Shown here: positions 26,387-39,556 of the stretch, piece by piece | Layout of the letters: every line of letters starts with the position of its first letter | Position numbering within the stretch: position 1 is the stretch's first letter | From: Fervidobacterium pennivorans DSM 9078 | GTDB lineage: Bacteria > Thermotogota > Thermotogae > Thermotogales > Fervidobacteriaceae | Direction: 5' to 3' | NCBI RefSeq assembly: GCF_000235405.2 | Contig: NC_017095.1 | Span: forward strand, 248,001 to 312,000 | Length of the DNA stretch: 64,000 nucleotides | Made by a program: the position numbers and the translations under genes | The notes under the pieces: model-generated | Seen by the model: only the letters and a program-made list of their open reading frames with translations | The model's database searches: none | Told to the model about the DNA's origin: nothing

Positions 26387-27834
26387 TACTTTTTGGAACG
26401 GGTGGTATTAGGGGTATAATGAGGGAAGGCGAGTTCGATGAAAAGACTGTAGCTGTAGCTTCAAAAGGCGTAGCAGAGTATATGAAGATGAATGGACTAA
26501 AAAGGGTTTTGATTGCATACGATACAAGGAATAACTCTGAAAAGTTCGCAAAACTTTCAGCTTCTGTCTTTTCAGGTGAAGGAATGGAAGTGTATGTATT
26601 CGGTGAACCTGTGCCAACGCCAGTTTTATCATACGGTGTGAGAAAGCTTGGCATGGATATGGGAGTTGTGATAACAGCAAGCCATAATCCTCCCGAATAC
26701 AATGGCTACAAGGTTTATACCTCAAACGGTGTCCAGGCTGTTCCGGAAGTTACCGATGTCTTGACCGAATTGGTAAAGCAAGCATGGAACCAACCGATAA
26801 ACGCTGTAGAAAAGTATACGGTAGTACCACGAGAGGTACTCGACGAGTATATCTCAGATGTTGCAAAAGTTGTGAACGCCGACTTGAAAGGTCTGAAAGT
26901 GGTTTACTCACCTCTCCACGGAACAGGTGCAAAATTTGTGCCAAAGCTTTTGAGGATGCTCGGAGCGGAAGTGATAGAAGTTACAGAACAAATAGAACAC
27001 AATGGGAATTTCCCAACCGTAAAGACCCCAAATCCTGAAGATGATAGAGCACTTGAATTGTTGAGAAAATACATGGAAAAGCACAACGTAGACCTTGGAT
27101 TAGCAACAGACCCAGATGCAGACAGAGTAGGTGTTGTTATTAAAGATGTTCGGTTAACCGGTAACCAAGTGGGGGTTTTGCTTTCTAAAATGTTAATAGA
27201 CAGTTACCTCGAGTCTGGAAGAAATAAAGGGATGCTCGTAAAAACCATAGTGACGACAGACATGGTGAGACCAATGTGTGAAGAAAGTGGAATACAATTA
27301 TTTGAAGTCCCAACAGGATTTAAATTCATAGGGGACTTGGTTGAAAGGCACAAAGAACTCGATTTTGTTTTCGGATTTGAAGAAAGCTGTGGATATTTAA
27401 CGGGAGATTTAGCACGAGATAAAGATGCTGTTCTAGCTTGTGGGTTGGTAGCAAAAGCGGCTGTTAACTTTGATTTACTTGACAGAATGGAAGAACTGTA
27501 CAAAAAATGTGGATATTACCTTGAAAAACTTATCAACTTCGAATTCAAATCCGTTAACCAAACACTTGATGTTTATGAAAAATTGAAACAAACAAAAGCC
27601 AAAGATGTTAAAGAAGTAATCGATTACTCAAGAGGGTATAACGGAGTAATTCCAAATGATACCTTGAGGTTGGAATTCGATAGCGGGCGTATCTTTGTCA
27701 GACCATCGGGAACGGAACCTAAGATGAAAGCGTACGTTATGGTGAAAGCAGATACAAAAGAGCACGCCATTTCTAATTTGGAGCAACTTGAAAACAAAAT
27801 CAAAAACATTGTTAATGAGATATTGGCATGCTAA
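26383..27834 (+). CDS. Phosphoglucomutase/phosphomannomutase family protein
   Basis: Interconverts hexose-1- and hexose-6-phosphates through a phosphoserine. The 483 residues carry all four family motifs: the phosphoserine loop TASHNPPEYNGYK (about 98-110), the magnesium loop ATDPDADRVG (about 240), the sugar-binding loop GFEESCGYLTG (about 325) and the phosphate-binding RPSGTEPKMKAY near the C-terminus. Whether glucose, mannose or glucosamine phosphate is preferred cannot be judged. It starts with AGGAGG at proper distance and is last in the GH20-permease operon. Confidence 0.92.
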   Translation: MILFGTGGIRGIMREGEFDEKTVAVASKGVAEYMKMNGLKRVLIAYDTRNNSEKFAKLSASVFSGEGMEVYVFGEPVPTPVLSYGVRKLGMDMGVVITASHNPPEYNGYKVYTSNGVQAVPEVTDVLTELVKQAWNQPINAVEKYTVVPREVLDEYISDVAKVVNADLKGLKVVYSPLHGTGAKFVPKLLRMLGAEVIEVTEQIEHNGNFPTVKTPNPEDDRALELLRKYMEKHNVDLGLATDPDADRVGVVIKDVRLTGNQVGVLLSKMLIDSYLESGRNKGMLVKTIVTTDMVRPMCEESGIQLFEVPTGFKFIGDLVERHKELDFVFGFEESCGYLTGDLARDKDAVLACGLVAKAAVNFDLLDRMEELYKKCGYYLEKLINFEFKSVNQTLDVYEKLKQTKAKDVKEVIDYSRGYNGVIPNDTLRLEFDSGRIFVRPSGTEPKMKAYVMVKADTKEHAISNLEQLENKIKNIVNEILAC

Positions 27835-27850
27835 ATCTGTTAGTCTTGTT

Positions 27851-27875
27851 AAAACGGGGGAGTTCCCCCCGTTTT
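27851..27875. terminator. Bidirectional intrinsic terminator
   Basis: AAAACGGGGG / CCCCCGTTTT stem with a short loop, between the convergent phosphohexomutase and phzF-like genes. Confidence 0.88.
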
Positions 27876-27881
27876 CTAAAA

Positions 27882-28760
27882 TTAAAGAGGTAAAAGTTTT
27901 CCTTCAATAACTATCTTTGCATTTCCACCAACGTAAGCTTTGTATACTCCATCTTTCAATTGCACTTTTCCAAATATGTTCGAACTTCTGCCCATCGTTT
28001 CACCTTGAATTATCTCGTATATCCTTTCCAGCTCAACGATTCCGTGTTTGAACAGATAATAAATCAGCGCACCGTTGGCTGTTCCTGTTGCAGATTCCTC
28101 GGGTATTCCGTAGAGAGGAGCAAAGTCTCTACAGTTTGCAAGGGCTCTATCTTCATCAAGAGTAAACACATGGAAGCTTACAATTTCGTTTCTTCTGCAA
28201 TATTCCGAAATTCCTTCAAAATCAGGTGAAAGTGAGAAAAGTATATCCCTCGACTTTACAGGTATGAGAAGGTCCCAGAGACCTGTGCTAACAATCTTCG
28301 GTTTCAAGTTGTACATCCTATCCCCTATATCTTCCTCGCTTATTCCGAGTAAGTTTGCAATTTTCGAAATCTCGTCGACGTCTAGTTCATCGCCTAAAGA
28401 CGGAGTTGCTTGCTCCATCATCACTATCCCTTCTTCTATAGAAATATCGATAATACCAGCTCGAGTGTGTGCTTTGTATATACATCCTTGCTTAACTAAT
28501 CCTAAGTATTCCAATACTTTGAAAGATGCGATGGTTGCATGACCACATAAATCAACTTCTGCAACTGTTGTAAAATACCGGATGGCAAATTCTTTATCAT
28601 TCTTGGCTTTTACAAAAGCCGTTTCCGAAAATCTGACTTCTTTAGCGATATTTTGCATTACGTCCTCACTGAGACTGTCGTTCGGTCCTAGAATAACAAC
28701 CCCTGCAGGATTCCCCAAGAAAGGAACTTCTGCAAATGCATCTACTACAAAAAACTTCAT
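27882..28760 (-). CDS. PhzF-family isomerase
   Basis: A 292-residue protein of the diaminopimelate-epimerase fold. It begins MKFFVVDAFAEVPFLGNPAGVV, with the catalytic-Glu segment RFSETAFV (about 45), DLCGHATIA (about 73) and the C-terminal EESATGTANG..YYL region. PhzF proteins outside phenazine producers have unknown substrates. The start at ATG 28760 follows AAGGAGGGAGG. A longer frame to 28808 lacks a ribosome site. It is transcribed convergently to the phosphohexomutase gene. Confidence 0.9.
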   Translation of the reverse strand: MKFFVVDAFAEVPFLGNPAGVVILGPNDSLSEDVMQNIAKEVRFSETAFVKAKNDKEFAIRYFTTVAEVDLCGHATIASFKVLEYLGLVKQGCIYKAHTRAGIIDISIEEGIVMMEQATPSLGDELDVDEISKIANLLGISEEDIGDRMYNLKPKIVSTGLWDLLIPVKSRDILFSLSPDFEGISEYCRRNEIVSFHVFTLDEDRALANCRDFAPLYGIPEESATGTANGALIYYLFKHGIVELERIYEIIQGETMGRSSNIFGKVQLKDGVYKAYVGGNAKIVIEGKLLPL

Positions 28761-28846
28761 ATCCTCCCTCCTTTCGTGCGCTTTGTTCAATTTATATTCT
28801 ACCATCAATAAGCAGGAACTAAATTAATATTCCTTAAAACTTTGCA

Positions 28847-28855
28847 TGGTATAAT
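28847..28855 (+). promoter_or_regulatory. Extended -10 promoter of the metallophosphoesterase gene
   Basis: TGGTATAAT, about 53 bp upstream of the ATG at 28908. No clear -35 is present. Confidence 0.6.
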
Positions 28856-28907
28856 CAAAAAAGACAGGAATGTGCCTTTACACCTCATCAAAGAAGGAGG
28901 TTTTCAT

Positions 28908-29711
28908 ATGAAAAAAATAGCGTTTATATCTGACATCCATTCAAATCTGGAGGCTTTGAATGCTGTTTTAGAGGACATCGGAAAAAGGAACGTAGATGAG
29001 ATATATTGTGTTGGGGACCTTGTTGGCTACGGTCCAAATCCGAACGAGGTTGTTGAAATTATAAGAGAGCGCAAAATTCCTACCGTAATGGGTAACTATG
29101 ACGATGCAATTGGCTACGAAAAAGACAGCTGTGGTTGTGCTTACAATCCAGGTAGGGAAACAGAAGTTGGGGATGAATCAATTAGTTGGACGATAAGAAA
29201 TACAACGAAGGAAAACAAAGAGTTTCTCAAATCACTTCCACACAGGTTGTCTATTGAAGCCGAAGGTTTGAAGATTTTACTGGTTCATGGTAGCCCTGTT
29301 AACTACTTACTTGAGTATGTTAAACCTTCCACATCAGCAGAAAGACTAAAATTACTGCTCAAAAATGTTGAAGAAGACATAATAATTAACGGTCATACGC
29401 ACCTTATGATGGCACGTCATCTTTTCGGTAAAACTATCCTGAACCCAGGTAGTGTAGGTAGAACGAAAGATGGGGTTCCAGGAGCTACATATCTCATATT
29501 ATACGTTGACAACGGCGTTTACTGGTACGAGTTTGTGAGGGTTACATACGATATAAAGACAACCGTGGAAAAGATAGTAAAGGCAGGACTTCCAATCGAA
29601 CTTGGAACGGTCTTGGCACTTGGCCAAACGTTTGACATGGGGGAAGCGAAAAATACAAAAACGCAAGAAGAAAAACAAGTGAAAAAAGATAAGCCTCTCT
29701 TCAATATTTGA
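28908..29711 (+). CDS. Calcineurin-like metallophosphoesterase (YfcE/MJ0936-like)
   Basis: A 267-residue phosphodiesterase/phosphatase with the dinuclear metal motifs SDIHSN (about 8-13), GDLVGYGPNP, GNYDDA, HGSP and GHTH. It begins MKKIAFISDIHSN after AAGGAGG. An upstream in-frame start at 28842 overlaps the promoter and is unlikely. A basic C-terminal tail (about 245-267) is unusual and probably disordered. The physiological substrate is unknown. Confidence 0.92.
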   Translation: MKKIAFISDIHSNLEALNAVLEDIGKRNVDEIYCVGDLVGYGPNPNEVVEIIRERKIPTVMGNYDDAIGYEKDSCGCAYNPGRETEVGDESISWTIRNTTKENKEFLKSLPHRLSIEAEGLKILLVHGSPVNYLLEYVKPSTSAERLKLLLKNVEEDIIINGHTHLMMARHLFGKTILNPGSVGRTKDGVPGATYLILYVDNGVYWYEFVRVTYDIKTTVEKIVKAGLPIELGTVLALGQTFDMGEAKNTKTQEEKQVKKDKPLFNI

Positions 29712-29737
29712 AAATAATTCTTCGCAGTTCTCATAAG

Positions 29738-29777
29738 GATGCTTAAACCACTTGATAAATCAAGGGGTTTAAGCATG
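29738..29777 (+). other. Long hairpin without T-tract after the metallophosphoesterase gene
   Basis: ATGCTTAAACC-A-CTTGA / TCAAG-G-GGTTTAAGCAT forms a 16-17-bp stem with a 4-base loop. No U-run follows on either strand. Between here and the rrn promoters (29778-29934) I see only small hairpins and no gene. Confidence 0.5.
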
Positions 29778-29934
29778 TTCAAAACGCCTGAAGAATAGGC
29801 ATATGTTCGTATTGTGTAACACAGATTAGAGCAAATCCGTTACTGTAATGGACTTTACAGTTAACACAAGGCATAGTAAAATGGCAATCGCCGTCCACAA
29901 GAAGGACGAAGCAGACAAAGCAAAAAAAGACCAG

Positions 29935-29963
29935 TTGACAAACCAAAAGAAGTGTGGTAAATT
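29935..29963 (+). promoter_or_regulatory. rRNA operon promoter P1
   Basis: TTGACA (29935-29940), a 17-base spacer, TAAATT (29958-29963), with GTGTGG just before the -10. It is almost identical in layout to P2. Confidence 0.85.
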
Positions 29964-30015
29964 AAAGAGCGCGTTAAGAACGCTTAAGGAAAATTAAGCG
30001 AAAGAATTTCGGGTC

Positions 30016-30044
30016 TTGACAAAAGTGAAAGCGTGTGGTAAATT
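30016..30044 (+). promoter_or_regulatory. rRNA operon promoter P2
   Basis: TTGACA (30016-30021), a 17-base spacer ending GTGTGG, TAAATT (30039-30044). It is the second of two tandem rrn promoters, about 110 bp before 16S. Confidence 0.87.
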
Positions 30045-30092
30045 AACAAAGCGCGACGGAAAGCCGACTCGATGAAGGAAAGAAAGAGTCCG

Positions 30093-30119
30093 GTCATTGA
30101 AATACGAATAGCAGCCACC
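30093..30119 (+). other. 5' strand of the 16S rRNA processing stem
   Basis: This 27-nt stretch is complementary, with three mismatches, to 31676-31702 beyond the 16S 3' end (core GAATAGCAGCCACC with GGTGGCTGCTATTC). It would form the RNase III-type processing stalk of pre-16S RNA. Confidence 0.8.
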
Positions 30120-30154
30120 GAAAAAACAAGAGCAGGGTTGAACCTGGACAAGTT

Positions 30155-31663
<1,509 letters not shown>

Positions 31664-31703
31664 TAAGGAGAGGGTGGTGGCTGCTATTCGGATTTGAGTG
31701 ACT

Positions 31704-31780
31704 GGGCTCGTAGCTCAGATGGTCAGAGCGCACGCCTGATAAGCGTGAGGTCGGAGGTTCGATTCCTCCCGAGCCCACCA
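31704..31780 (+). tRNA. tRNA-Ile (anticodon GAT)
   Basis: Cloverleaf with acceptor GGGCTCG/CGAGCCC, anticodon stem CACGC/GCGTG around CTGATAA, T-loop TTCGATT and encoded CCA. It lies in the 16S-23S spacer, as usual. Confidence 0.97.
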
Positions 31781-31785
31781 TGGGT

Positions 31786-31861
31786 GGGGACATAGCTCAG
31801 CTGGGAGAGCACCTGCTTTGCAAGCAGGGGGTCAGGGGTTCGAATCCCCTTGTCTCCACCA
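31786..31861 (+). tRNA. tRNA-Ala (anticodon TGC)
   Basis: Cloverleaf with acceptor GGGGACA/TGTCTCC, anticodon stem CCTGC/GCAGG around TTTGCAA, T-loop TTCGAAT and encoded CCA. It is the second tRNA of the 16S-23S spacer. Confidence 0.97.
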
Positions 31862-31896
31862 ATGGGGAGAGGGTCATTGAAAAGTGCATAGGGTAA

Positions 31897-34822
<2,926 letters not shown>

Positions 34823-34845
34823 AACCCTATGCACTTTTGAATGAC

Positions 34846-34963
34846 CCTGGGTGCCGATACTGCGGTGGGAAACACCCAGTCCCATTCCGAACCTGGCCGT
34901 TAAGCCACCGCGGGCCGATGGTAGTAAGGGGGCGACCCCTTGCGAGAGTAGGTAGTGCCCAGG
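34846..34963 (+). rRNA. 5S ribosomal RNA
   Basis: About 118 nt with ends pairing CCTGGGTGCC..GTGCCCAGG, the CCGAACCTGGCCGTTAAGC loop region and a GCGAGAGTAGG-type loop. It lies 23 nt after 23S in the standard order. Confidence 0.95.
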
Positions 34964-34978
34964 ATTCCTAATACCCCC

Positions 34979-35012
34979 AAAAAAGCCTCTGCGATAAGCA
35001 GAGGCTTTTTTA
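34979..35012 (+). terminator. rRNA operon terminator
   Basis: Stem AAAAAAGCCTCTGC / GCAGAGGCTTTTTT with loop GATAA, followed by a T-rich run (TATTTTTTATT). Confidence 0.92.
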
Positions 35013-35028
35013 TTTTTTATTGATATGG

Positions 35029-35034
35029 TAAAAT
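35029..35034 (+). promoter_or_regulatory. -10 box before trmFO
   Basis: TGGTAAAAT with TAAAAT at 35029-35034, about 65 bp upstream of the trmFO start. Confidence 0.45.
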
Positions 35035-35099
35035 TACACAAGCGGAAATGGTGGAGAAAACTTTGAAAATAAAAGGATTGAAAAATTGAGGTGGTTGGT

Positions 35100-36401
35100 A
35101 TGAACAAACAGTTTGTTCTAAACGAGGTCCATATTGTAGGAGCAGGTTTGGCAGGTAGTGAAGCAGCTTGGCAACTTGTGAAAAGAGGGCATAAGGTAAT
35201 TATTCACGAGATGAAAAAAATAAAGAAATCCCCAGTGCACAAAAGTGATTACTTTGCCGAGCTAGTATGTAGTAATTCTTTGAAGTCGTTGGATTTGAAG
35301 AACGCAGAGGGACTTTTAAAAGAGGAGATGAAACTTTTTGGTAGTATTATTTTAGATTGCGCCATGGAGAATAGAGTACCGGCCGGAAAAGCGCTGGCTG
35401 TTGATAGGGAGAAATTTTCAAAGTGTGTAACTGAAAGATTGTTGTCATCTGGACTTGTTGAAGTGATAGATGAAGAAGTGACAAAACCAGGAGAAAATGG
35501 CATTTGGGTTATTGCTACGGGTCCCACGACGGATGGAGCTCTAGCAGAATGGCTCAAAGAGGTAAGCGGAGGATTATTTAATTTTTTCGATGCTGTTGCT
35601 CCGATAATAAGTGCAGATAGCATAAACATGGATATTTGCTACGTAGCAGATAGATACGGCGTAGGTTCGGGGGATTACATAAATTGCCCAATGAATAAGG
35701 AACAATACGAGGCTTTTTGGGAAGCCTTAGTTAATGCGGAAGTTGTCGAGATGGAAGATTTTGACAGAAAGTTGCTTTTCGAAAGATGTCAACCTATAGA
35801 AGAAATAGCACGCAGTGGAAAGGATGCTATGAGATACGGTCCGTTGAGACCTGTTGGACTTCCTGACCCAAAGACGGGAAAAGAACCTTACGCTGTTGTT
35901 CAATTGAGAAAAGAAAATGTTGAAGGTACTATGTACAACCTTGTTGGATTTCAAACACGATTGAAATGGGGAGAGCAACTGAGAGTTATAAGGATGATTC
36001 CGGGACTGGAAAATGCGGAAATTCTGAGATATGGTGTTATGCACAGGAACAGTTACATAGATTCACCAAGAGTACTGGACAAATTCTTGAGATTGAAAAG
36101 ACAGCCAAATATATTCTTTGCAGGACAGATAACGGGTGTTGAGGGATACATAGAATCTGCAATGACAGGTCTATACGTGGGTCTCAATGTTGCAAGGCTA
36201 CTGGAAGGCAAAGAGATGGTGGAATTTCCGAAAAAAACCATGTGTGGTGCACTGATAGATTATATTACGAGTGCTGAAGAACTGAAACCTATGTACGCTA
36301 ACTTTGGCTTGCTTGGTGCAGGTAAGAACCGTGAAAAAGCAGCTGAACGTGCACTAAGTGAGATGAAGTCGTTTGCAGAAAGTTTAGAATATAACGAGTG
36401 A
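35100..36401 (+). CDS. trmFO: Folate/FAD-dependent tRNA U54 methyltransferase TrmFO
   Basis: Makes 5-methyluridine at position 54 of tRNA using methylenetetrahydrofolate and FAD. The 433 residues open with the FAD dinucleotide fold VHIVGAGLAGSEAAWQL. The conserved segments YFAELVCSNSLKS, KALAVDRE and GQITGVEGYIESAMTGL follow. The start is ATG 35100 with GAGGTGG upstream. GTG at 35091 overlaps that site and is less likely. The next gene, a MATE transporter, follows after 15 bp. Confidence 0.97.
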   Translation: MNKQFVLNEVHIVGAGLAGSEAAWQLVKRGHKVIIHEMKKIKKSPVHKSDYFAELVCSNSLKSLDLKNAEGLLKEEMKLFGSIILDCAMENRVPAGKALAVDREKFSKCVTERLLSSGLVEVIDEEVTKPGENGIWVIATGPTTDGALAEWLKEVSGGLFNFFDAVAPIISADSINMDICYVADRYGVGSGDYINCPMNKEQYEAFWEALVNAEVVEMEDFDRKLLFERCQPIEEIARSGKDAMRYGPLRPVGLPDPKTGKEPYAVVQLRKENVEGTMYNLVGFQTRLKWGEQLRVIRMIPGLENAEILRYGVMHRNSYIDSPRVLDKFLRLKRQPNIFFAGQITGVEGYIESAMTGLYVGLNVARLLEGKEMVEFPKKTMCGALIDYITSAEELKPMYANFGLLGAGKNREKAAERALSEMKSFAESLEYNE

Positions 36402-36416
36402 TAGGGGGAAGCTGTA

Positions 36417-37835
36417 GTGGAAAATACACCAAGAAACTCAAATACAAAAGTAAACAAAAATATTGAGCTACTCTTGGGAGATTACAAAAAAGCCATTATA
36501 AAGTTGTCTATACCAAACATGATAGCTATGCTCATTCAAACGCTTTACAATCTCGTAGATGCCGTATGGGTTGCTGGCCTTGGTCCTTCCTCGTTGGCTG
36601 GAATGGGTTTATTTTTCCCTATATATATGATAGTGATATCGATTGCTACTGGAATAACAGTTGGGACTAGTTCTGCAATTGCCAGGAGAATAGGTGCAAA
36701 AGATTTCGAAGGTGCAAATTCTGTGGCGGAACACTCTATAATCCTTGCTACCATCGTAGGCTTTTTGACTACTGCCGTTGGGATTTTATCACTTGGTTTT
36801 GTTTTGAAATTCACAGGTGCTTCAGGGACTGCGATGCAAAAGGCGAAAGATTATGGTTCTATAATCTTTCTATCATCGATATTTATGATGTTCAACAACT
36901 CAGCTATCGGTATTCTCCGTGGAGAAGGCGATTCAAAGCGACCAATGTATATAGTTCTTTTTAGCTCAGTATTGAACATGGTTCTTGACCCTATTTTTAT
37001 ATATACTTTCAACTTTGGCATCGAAGGAGCAGCATGGGCAACTAATATCTCCATCTTCGTGGCAAGTGGTATGCTTTTGTACCTTCTGATTTTTTCTAGG
37101 AAAACTTTTTTGAACGTAACTTTCAAAAACTTTTCTTTGGATAGAAAAATCCTCTATGACATCTCCATAGTTGGTTTTCCAACAGCACTTGCTCAAATTA
37201 CGATGTCTGTGGCAATATATTTTCTTAATTTTTTTGCAGCAAAAGCGGCTGGAGATTTGGGAGTAGCAACGTTCACAGGAGCTTGGCGCATAATAAACTT
37301 AGGAACGTTGACGATTATTGGAGTTTCTTCGGCCGTAACAACGGTAACCGGAGCAGCGTATGGGGCGAAAGATATCAAGAAGCTTGAAGGTGCTCTGAAT
37401 TATGCAATAAAATTCGCTGAGTATTTTGCCATTGGCACGATGCTGGGAATTTTCTTTTTCTCAAAGCCACTTGCGCTTATGTTTTCGTATACAAAATCTT
37501 CTTCATTACTTTTAGAGAATGTTTCGCAAGCGCTTAAGATATTGTGTCTGTTCCTTCCAGGGACACCATTTGGAATGTTAACATCAGGAATGTTCCAGGG
37601 GATTGGACATGGATACAAAAGTTTAGTAACAACGATATTGAGAACAATCGTATTCCAAGTTTTCTGGACGTGGCTTTTTGTTGATGGTTTTAGGATGGGG
37701 TTAACCGGTGTGTGGTTGGGGATAGTTATTGGAAATACCACGGCTTCTATAATCACATACACGTGGGGCAGACTCACAATAAAAAAACTATACCTTGCGT
37801 ATGCTCAGCATACTCACGCTGTCAGTGAAGATTGA
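36417..37835 (+). CDS. MATE-family efflux transporter
   Basis: A 472-residue Na+ or H+ antiporter for cationic drugs or metabolites. It has twelve membrane segments in two homologous halves, with the family start IKLSIPNMIAMLIQTLYNLVDAVWVAGLG and the matching second half from about 240 (ISIVGFPTALAQITMS). It starts at GTG 36417 after AGGGGGAAG. It probably shares the trmFO transcript. The substrate is not predictable. Confidence 0.93.
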   Translation: MENTPRNSNTKVNKNIELLLGDYKKAIIKLSIPNMIAMLIQTLYNLVDAVWVAGLGPSSLAGMGLFFPIYMIVISIATGITVGTSSAIARRIGAKDFEGANSVAEHSIILATIVGFLTTAVGILSLGFVLKFTGASGTAMQKAKDYGSIIFLSSIFMMFNNSAIGILRGEGDSKRPMYIVLFSSVLNMVLDPIFIYTFNFGIEGAAWATNISIFVASGMLLYLLIFSRKTFLNVTFKNFSLDRKILYDISIVGFPTALAQITMSVAIYFLNFFAAKAAGDLGVATFTGAWRIINLGTLTIIGVSSAVTTVTGAAYGAKDIKKLEGALNYAIKFAEYFAIGTMLGIFFFSKPLALMFSYTKSSSLLLENVSQALKILCLFLPGTPFGMLTSGMFQGIGHGYKSLVTTILRTIVFQVFWTWLFVDGFRMGLTGVWLGIVIGNTTASIITYTWGRLTIKKLYLAYAQHTHAVSED

Positions 37836-37838
37836 AGC

Positions 37839-38435
37839 TTACACCATCGGTACAAACCTAACATGTCCTAATGATTCTTCGGTAATTTTTTGACCGTATT
37901 TTTTTATTCTCTTCAGAACCTGGATATATTCGTTCCCGACAGGAATTAATAAAATCCCACCTTCGCGAAGTTGTTCAATCAGTGCGGGTGGGATTTCTTT
38001 TGCGTAACACGTGGCAACGATTTTGTCATAAGGAGCAAACTGTGGTAATCCAAGCTTCCCATCACTGAGAAACATTTTGATGTTTTCTATTCCTAATTGT
38101 TCAATAACTTTCTTCGCTCTTTCGTACAAAGGTTCGACGACTTCAACAGTGTAAATTTCCCCCGAAGGTCCAACGAGTTGTGACATTACAGCAGCGTTGT
38201 ACCCACTTCCAGTTCCAATTTCGAGTACTTTGTCTCCTTCTTGTAAATCCAAATATTCGCACATTAATCCAACCATATGTGGTGCTGATATCGTTTGACC
38301 GTAACCTATTGGAAGAGGTGTGTCAATGTATGCACTATCTTGATACTCTGCAGGAACAAAGAGTTTTCTGTCTACTTTATTCATAGCATCTATAACTCTC
38401 TTTGATACGCCGTAATACTCAAGATGCTCGTACAA
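37839..38435 (-). CDS. pcm: Protein-L-isoaspartate O-methyltransferase
   Basis: Repairs isoaspartyl damage in proteins by SAM-dependent methylation, useful at high temperature. The SAM motif I is VLEIGTGSGYNAAVM (about 80). The N-terminal segments DRKLFVPAEY and PLPIGYGQTISAPHMVG are the Pcm hallmarks. I choose TTG 38435 as start because AAGGTGG lies just upstream. GTG at 38444 is an alternative but overlaps that site. The preceding gene on this strand, the antiporter, ends about 35 bp upstream. Confidence 0.93.
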   Translation of the reverse strand: MYEHLEYYGVSKRVIDAMNKVDRKLFVPAEYQDSAYIDTPLPIGYGQTISAPHMVGLMCEYLDLQEGDKVLEIGTGSGYNAAVMSQLVGPSGEIYTVEVVEPLYERAKKVIEQLGIENIKMFLSDGKLGLPQFAPYDKIVATCYAKEIPPALIEQLREGGILLIPVGNEYIQVLKRIKKYGQKITEESLGHVRFVPMV

Positions 38436-38468
38436 GTACGCCACCTTCTTGGGAATATATCGAAAATC

Positions 38469-39437
38469 TTATCCTCTGATTATCAAGTAAGCGGTGTATC
38501 CTACATATGTTGCGACCATGAGAGCTCCTTCGATTTTGTTTATTTTCAAATCCCTTGAGAAGAGTATTAAGAAAACGGTTATAATAAGAAGTAATGCTAT
38601 GTCTACATTTAACGCCGTTGGATAATACACAGGATTAAGAACGGCAGAAATACCCAGTATGAAGAAGATGTTGAATATATTCGAACCAATAACATTTCCC
38701 AGTGCTATTTCGCTATTACCTTTTACGGCGGCAACTAACGACGTAGCAAGCTCAGGTATAGATGTCCCGGCAGCAACGATTGTCAAACCTATCATTTTGT
38801 CCGAAACTCCAAGAGCCCTTGCTATCTGCGTTGCACTGCTCACGATCCATCGTCCACCGATTACAAGCCCTGCTAAACCACCAACTACGTAAAGCACAGC
38901 GAGCCAGGTGCTAATATTTTTTAGTCTTTCCATTTCCATCTCTTCAAACATTTCCCTATCCTTTTTCGCCATTTCGAATACATAAGCAGCAAATATGGCA
39001 AAGAAAGATAAAAGCACAATGCCATCGCCACGCGTTATTATCGAAGGAAGGTTATTTCCCTTGTTTCCAAGGGCAAGAACTGACACGGCAGCTAGGAAGC
39101 TTAGAGGAATCTCTTTCTTGAGCGTCGAGTATTTAACACTTATCGGTCTTATCATAGCTGAGAGCCCTGCAACTACGAGTATGTTGAATATGTTACTACC
39201 GACTATATTACCAAGTGCAATGTCTGAATTTTTCTTGATTGAAGAAACAATGTTTACGACCAATTCCGGAGCCGATGTTCCAAAAGACACTATCGTGAGA
39301 CCGATGACAAGGTCTGAGACCCTAAGCTTTTTTGCAATAGCAGAAGCACCCTCAACAACTTTATCAGCACCTATACTTACAAAAGTAAGTCCTAAGATAA
39401 GTAATAGAAAGCTCAACAACACTAATGTCACCTCCAT
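38469..39437 (-). CDS. Calcium/sodium antiporter, CaCA family (YrbG type)
   Basis: A 322-residue membrane exchanger with ten to eleven membrane segments and the two inverted alpha-repeats that form the ion pathway: GTSAPELVVN with ALGNIVGSNIFN (about 53-85), and GTSIPELATS with ALGNVIGSNIFN (about 218-255). It is expected to export Ca2+ in exchange for Na+ or H+. An extended -10 (TGGTATAAT) lies on the minus strand at 39519-39511. Confidence 0.95.
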   Translation of the reverse strand: MEVTLVLLSFLLLILGLTFVSIGADKVVEGASAIAKKLRVSDLVIGLTIVSFGTSAPELVVNIVSSIKKNSDIALGNIVGSNIFNILVVAGLSAMIRPISVKYSTLKKEIPLSFLAAVSVLALGNKGNNLPSIITRGDGIVLLSFFAIFAAYVFEMAKKDREMFEEMEMERLKNISTWLAVLYVVGGLAGLVIGGRWIVSSATQIARALGVSDKMIGLTIVAAGTSIPELATSLVAAVKGNSEIALGNVIGSNIFNIFFILGISAVLNPVYYPTALNVDIALLLIITVFLILFSRDLKINKIEGALMVATYVGYTAYLIIRG

Positions 39438-39458
39438 TAAGTCTACATTGAATAATAA

Positions 39459-39479
39459 ATCGCGGATATCATCCGCGAT
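39459..39479 (-). terminator. Probable terminator after the diguanylate cyclase gene
   Basis: ATCGCGGAT / ATCCGCGAT stem followed on the minus strand by a weak TTTATTATTC run. It also lies in the leader of the antiporter gene, downstream of that gene's -10, so it might act as an attenuator. Confidence 0.5.
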
Positions 39480-39510
39480 GGTTCAGTAGTTTTTCAATGT
39501 TCATTAAAAA

Positions 39511-39519
39511 ATTATACCA
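39511..39519 (-). promoter_or_regulatory. Extended -10 promoter of the antiporter gene
   Basis: Minus-strand TGGTATAAT, about 75 bp upstream of the antiporter start. Confidence 0.55.
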
Positions 39520-39556
39520 CTTATCTTCCGTTTGGAAATACTGGTTCTTGGGTGCT

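Noticed and set aside
28842-28907. Extended N-terminus of the metallophosphoesterase
   Set aside because: This part overlaps the extended -10 promoter, and the family starts at MKKIAFISDIHSN, which has its own AAGGAGG.
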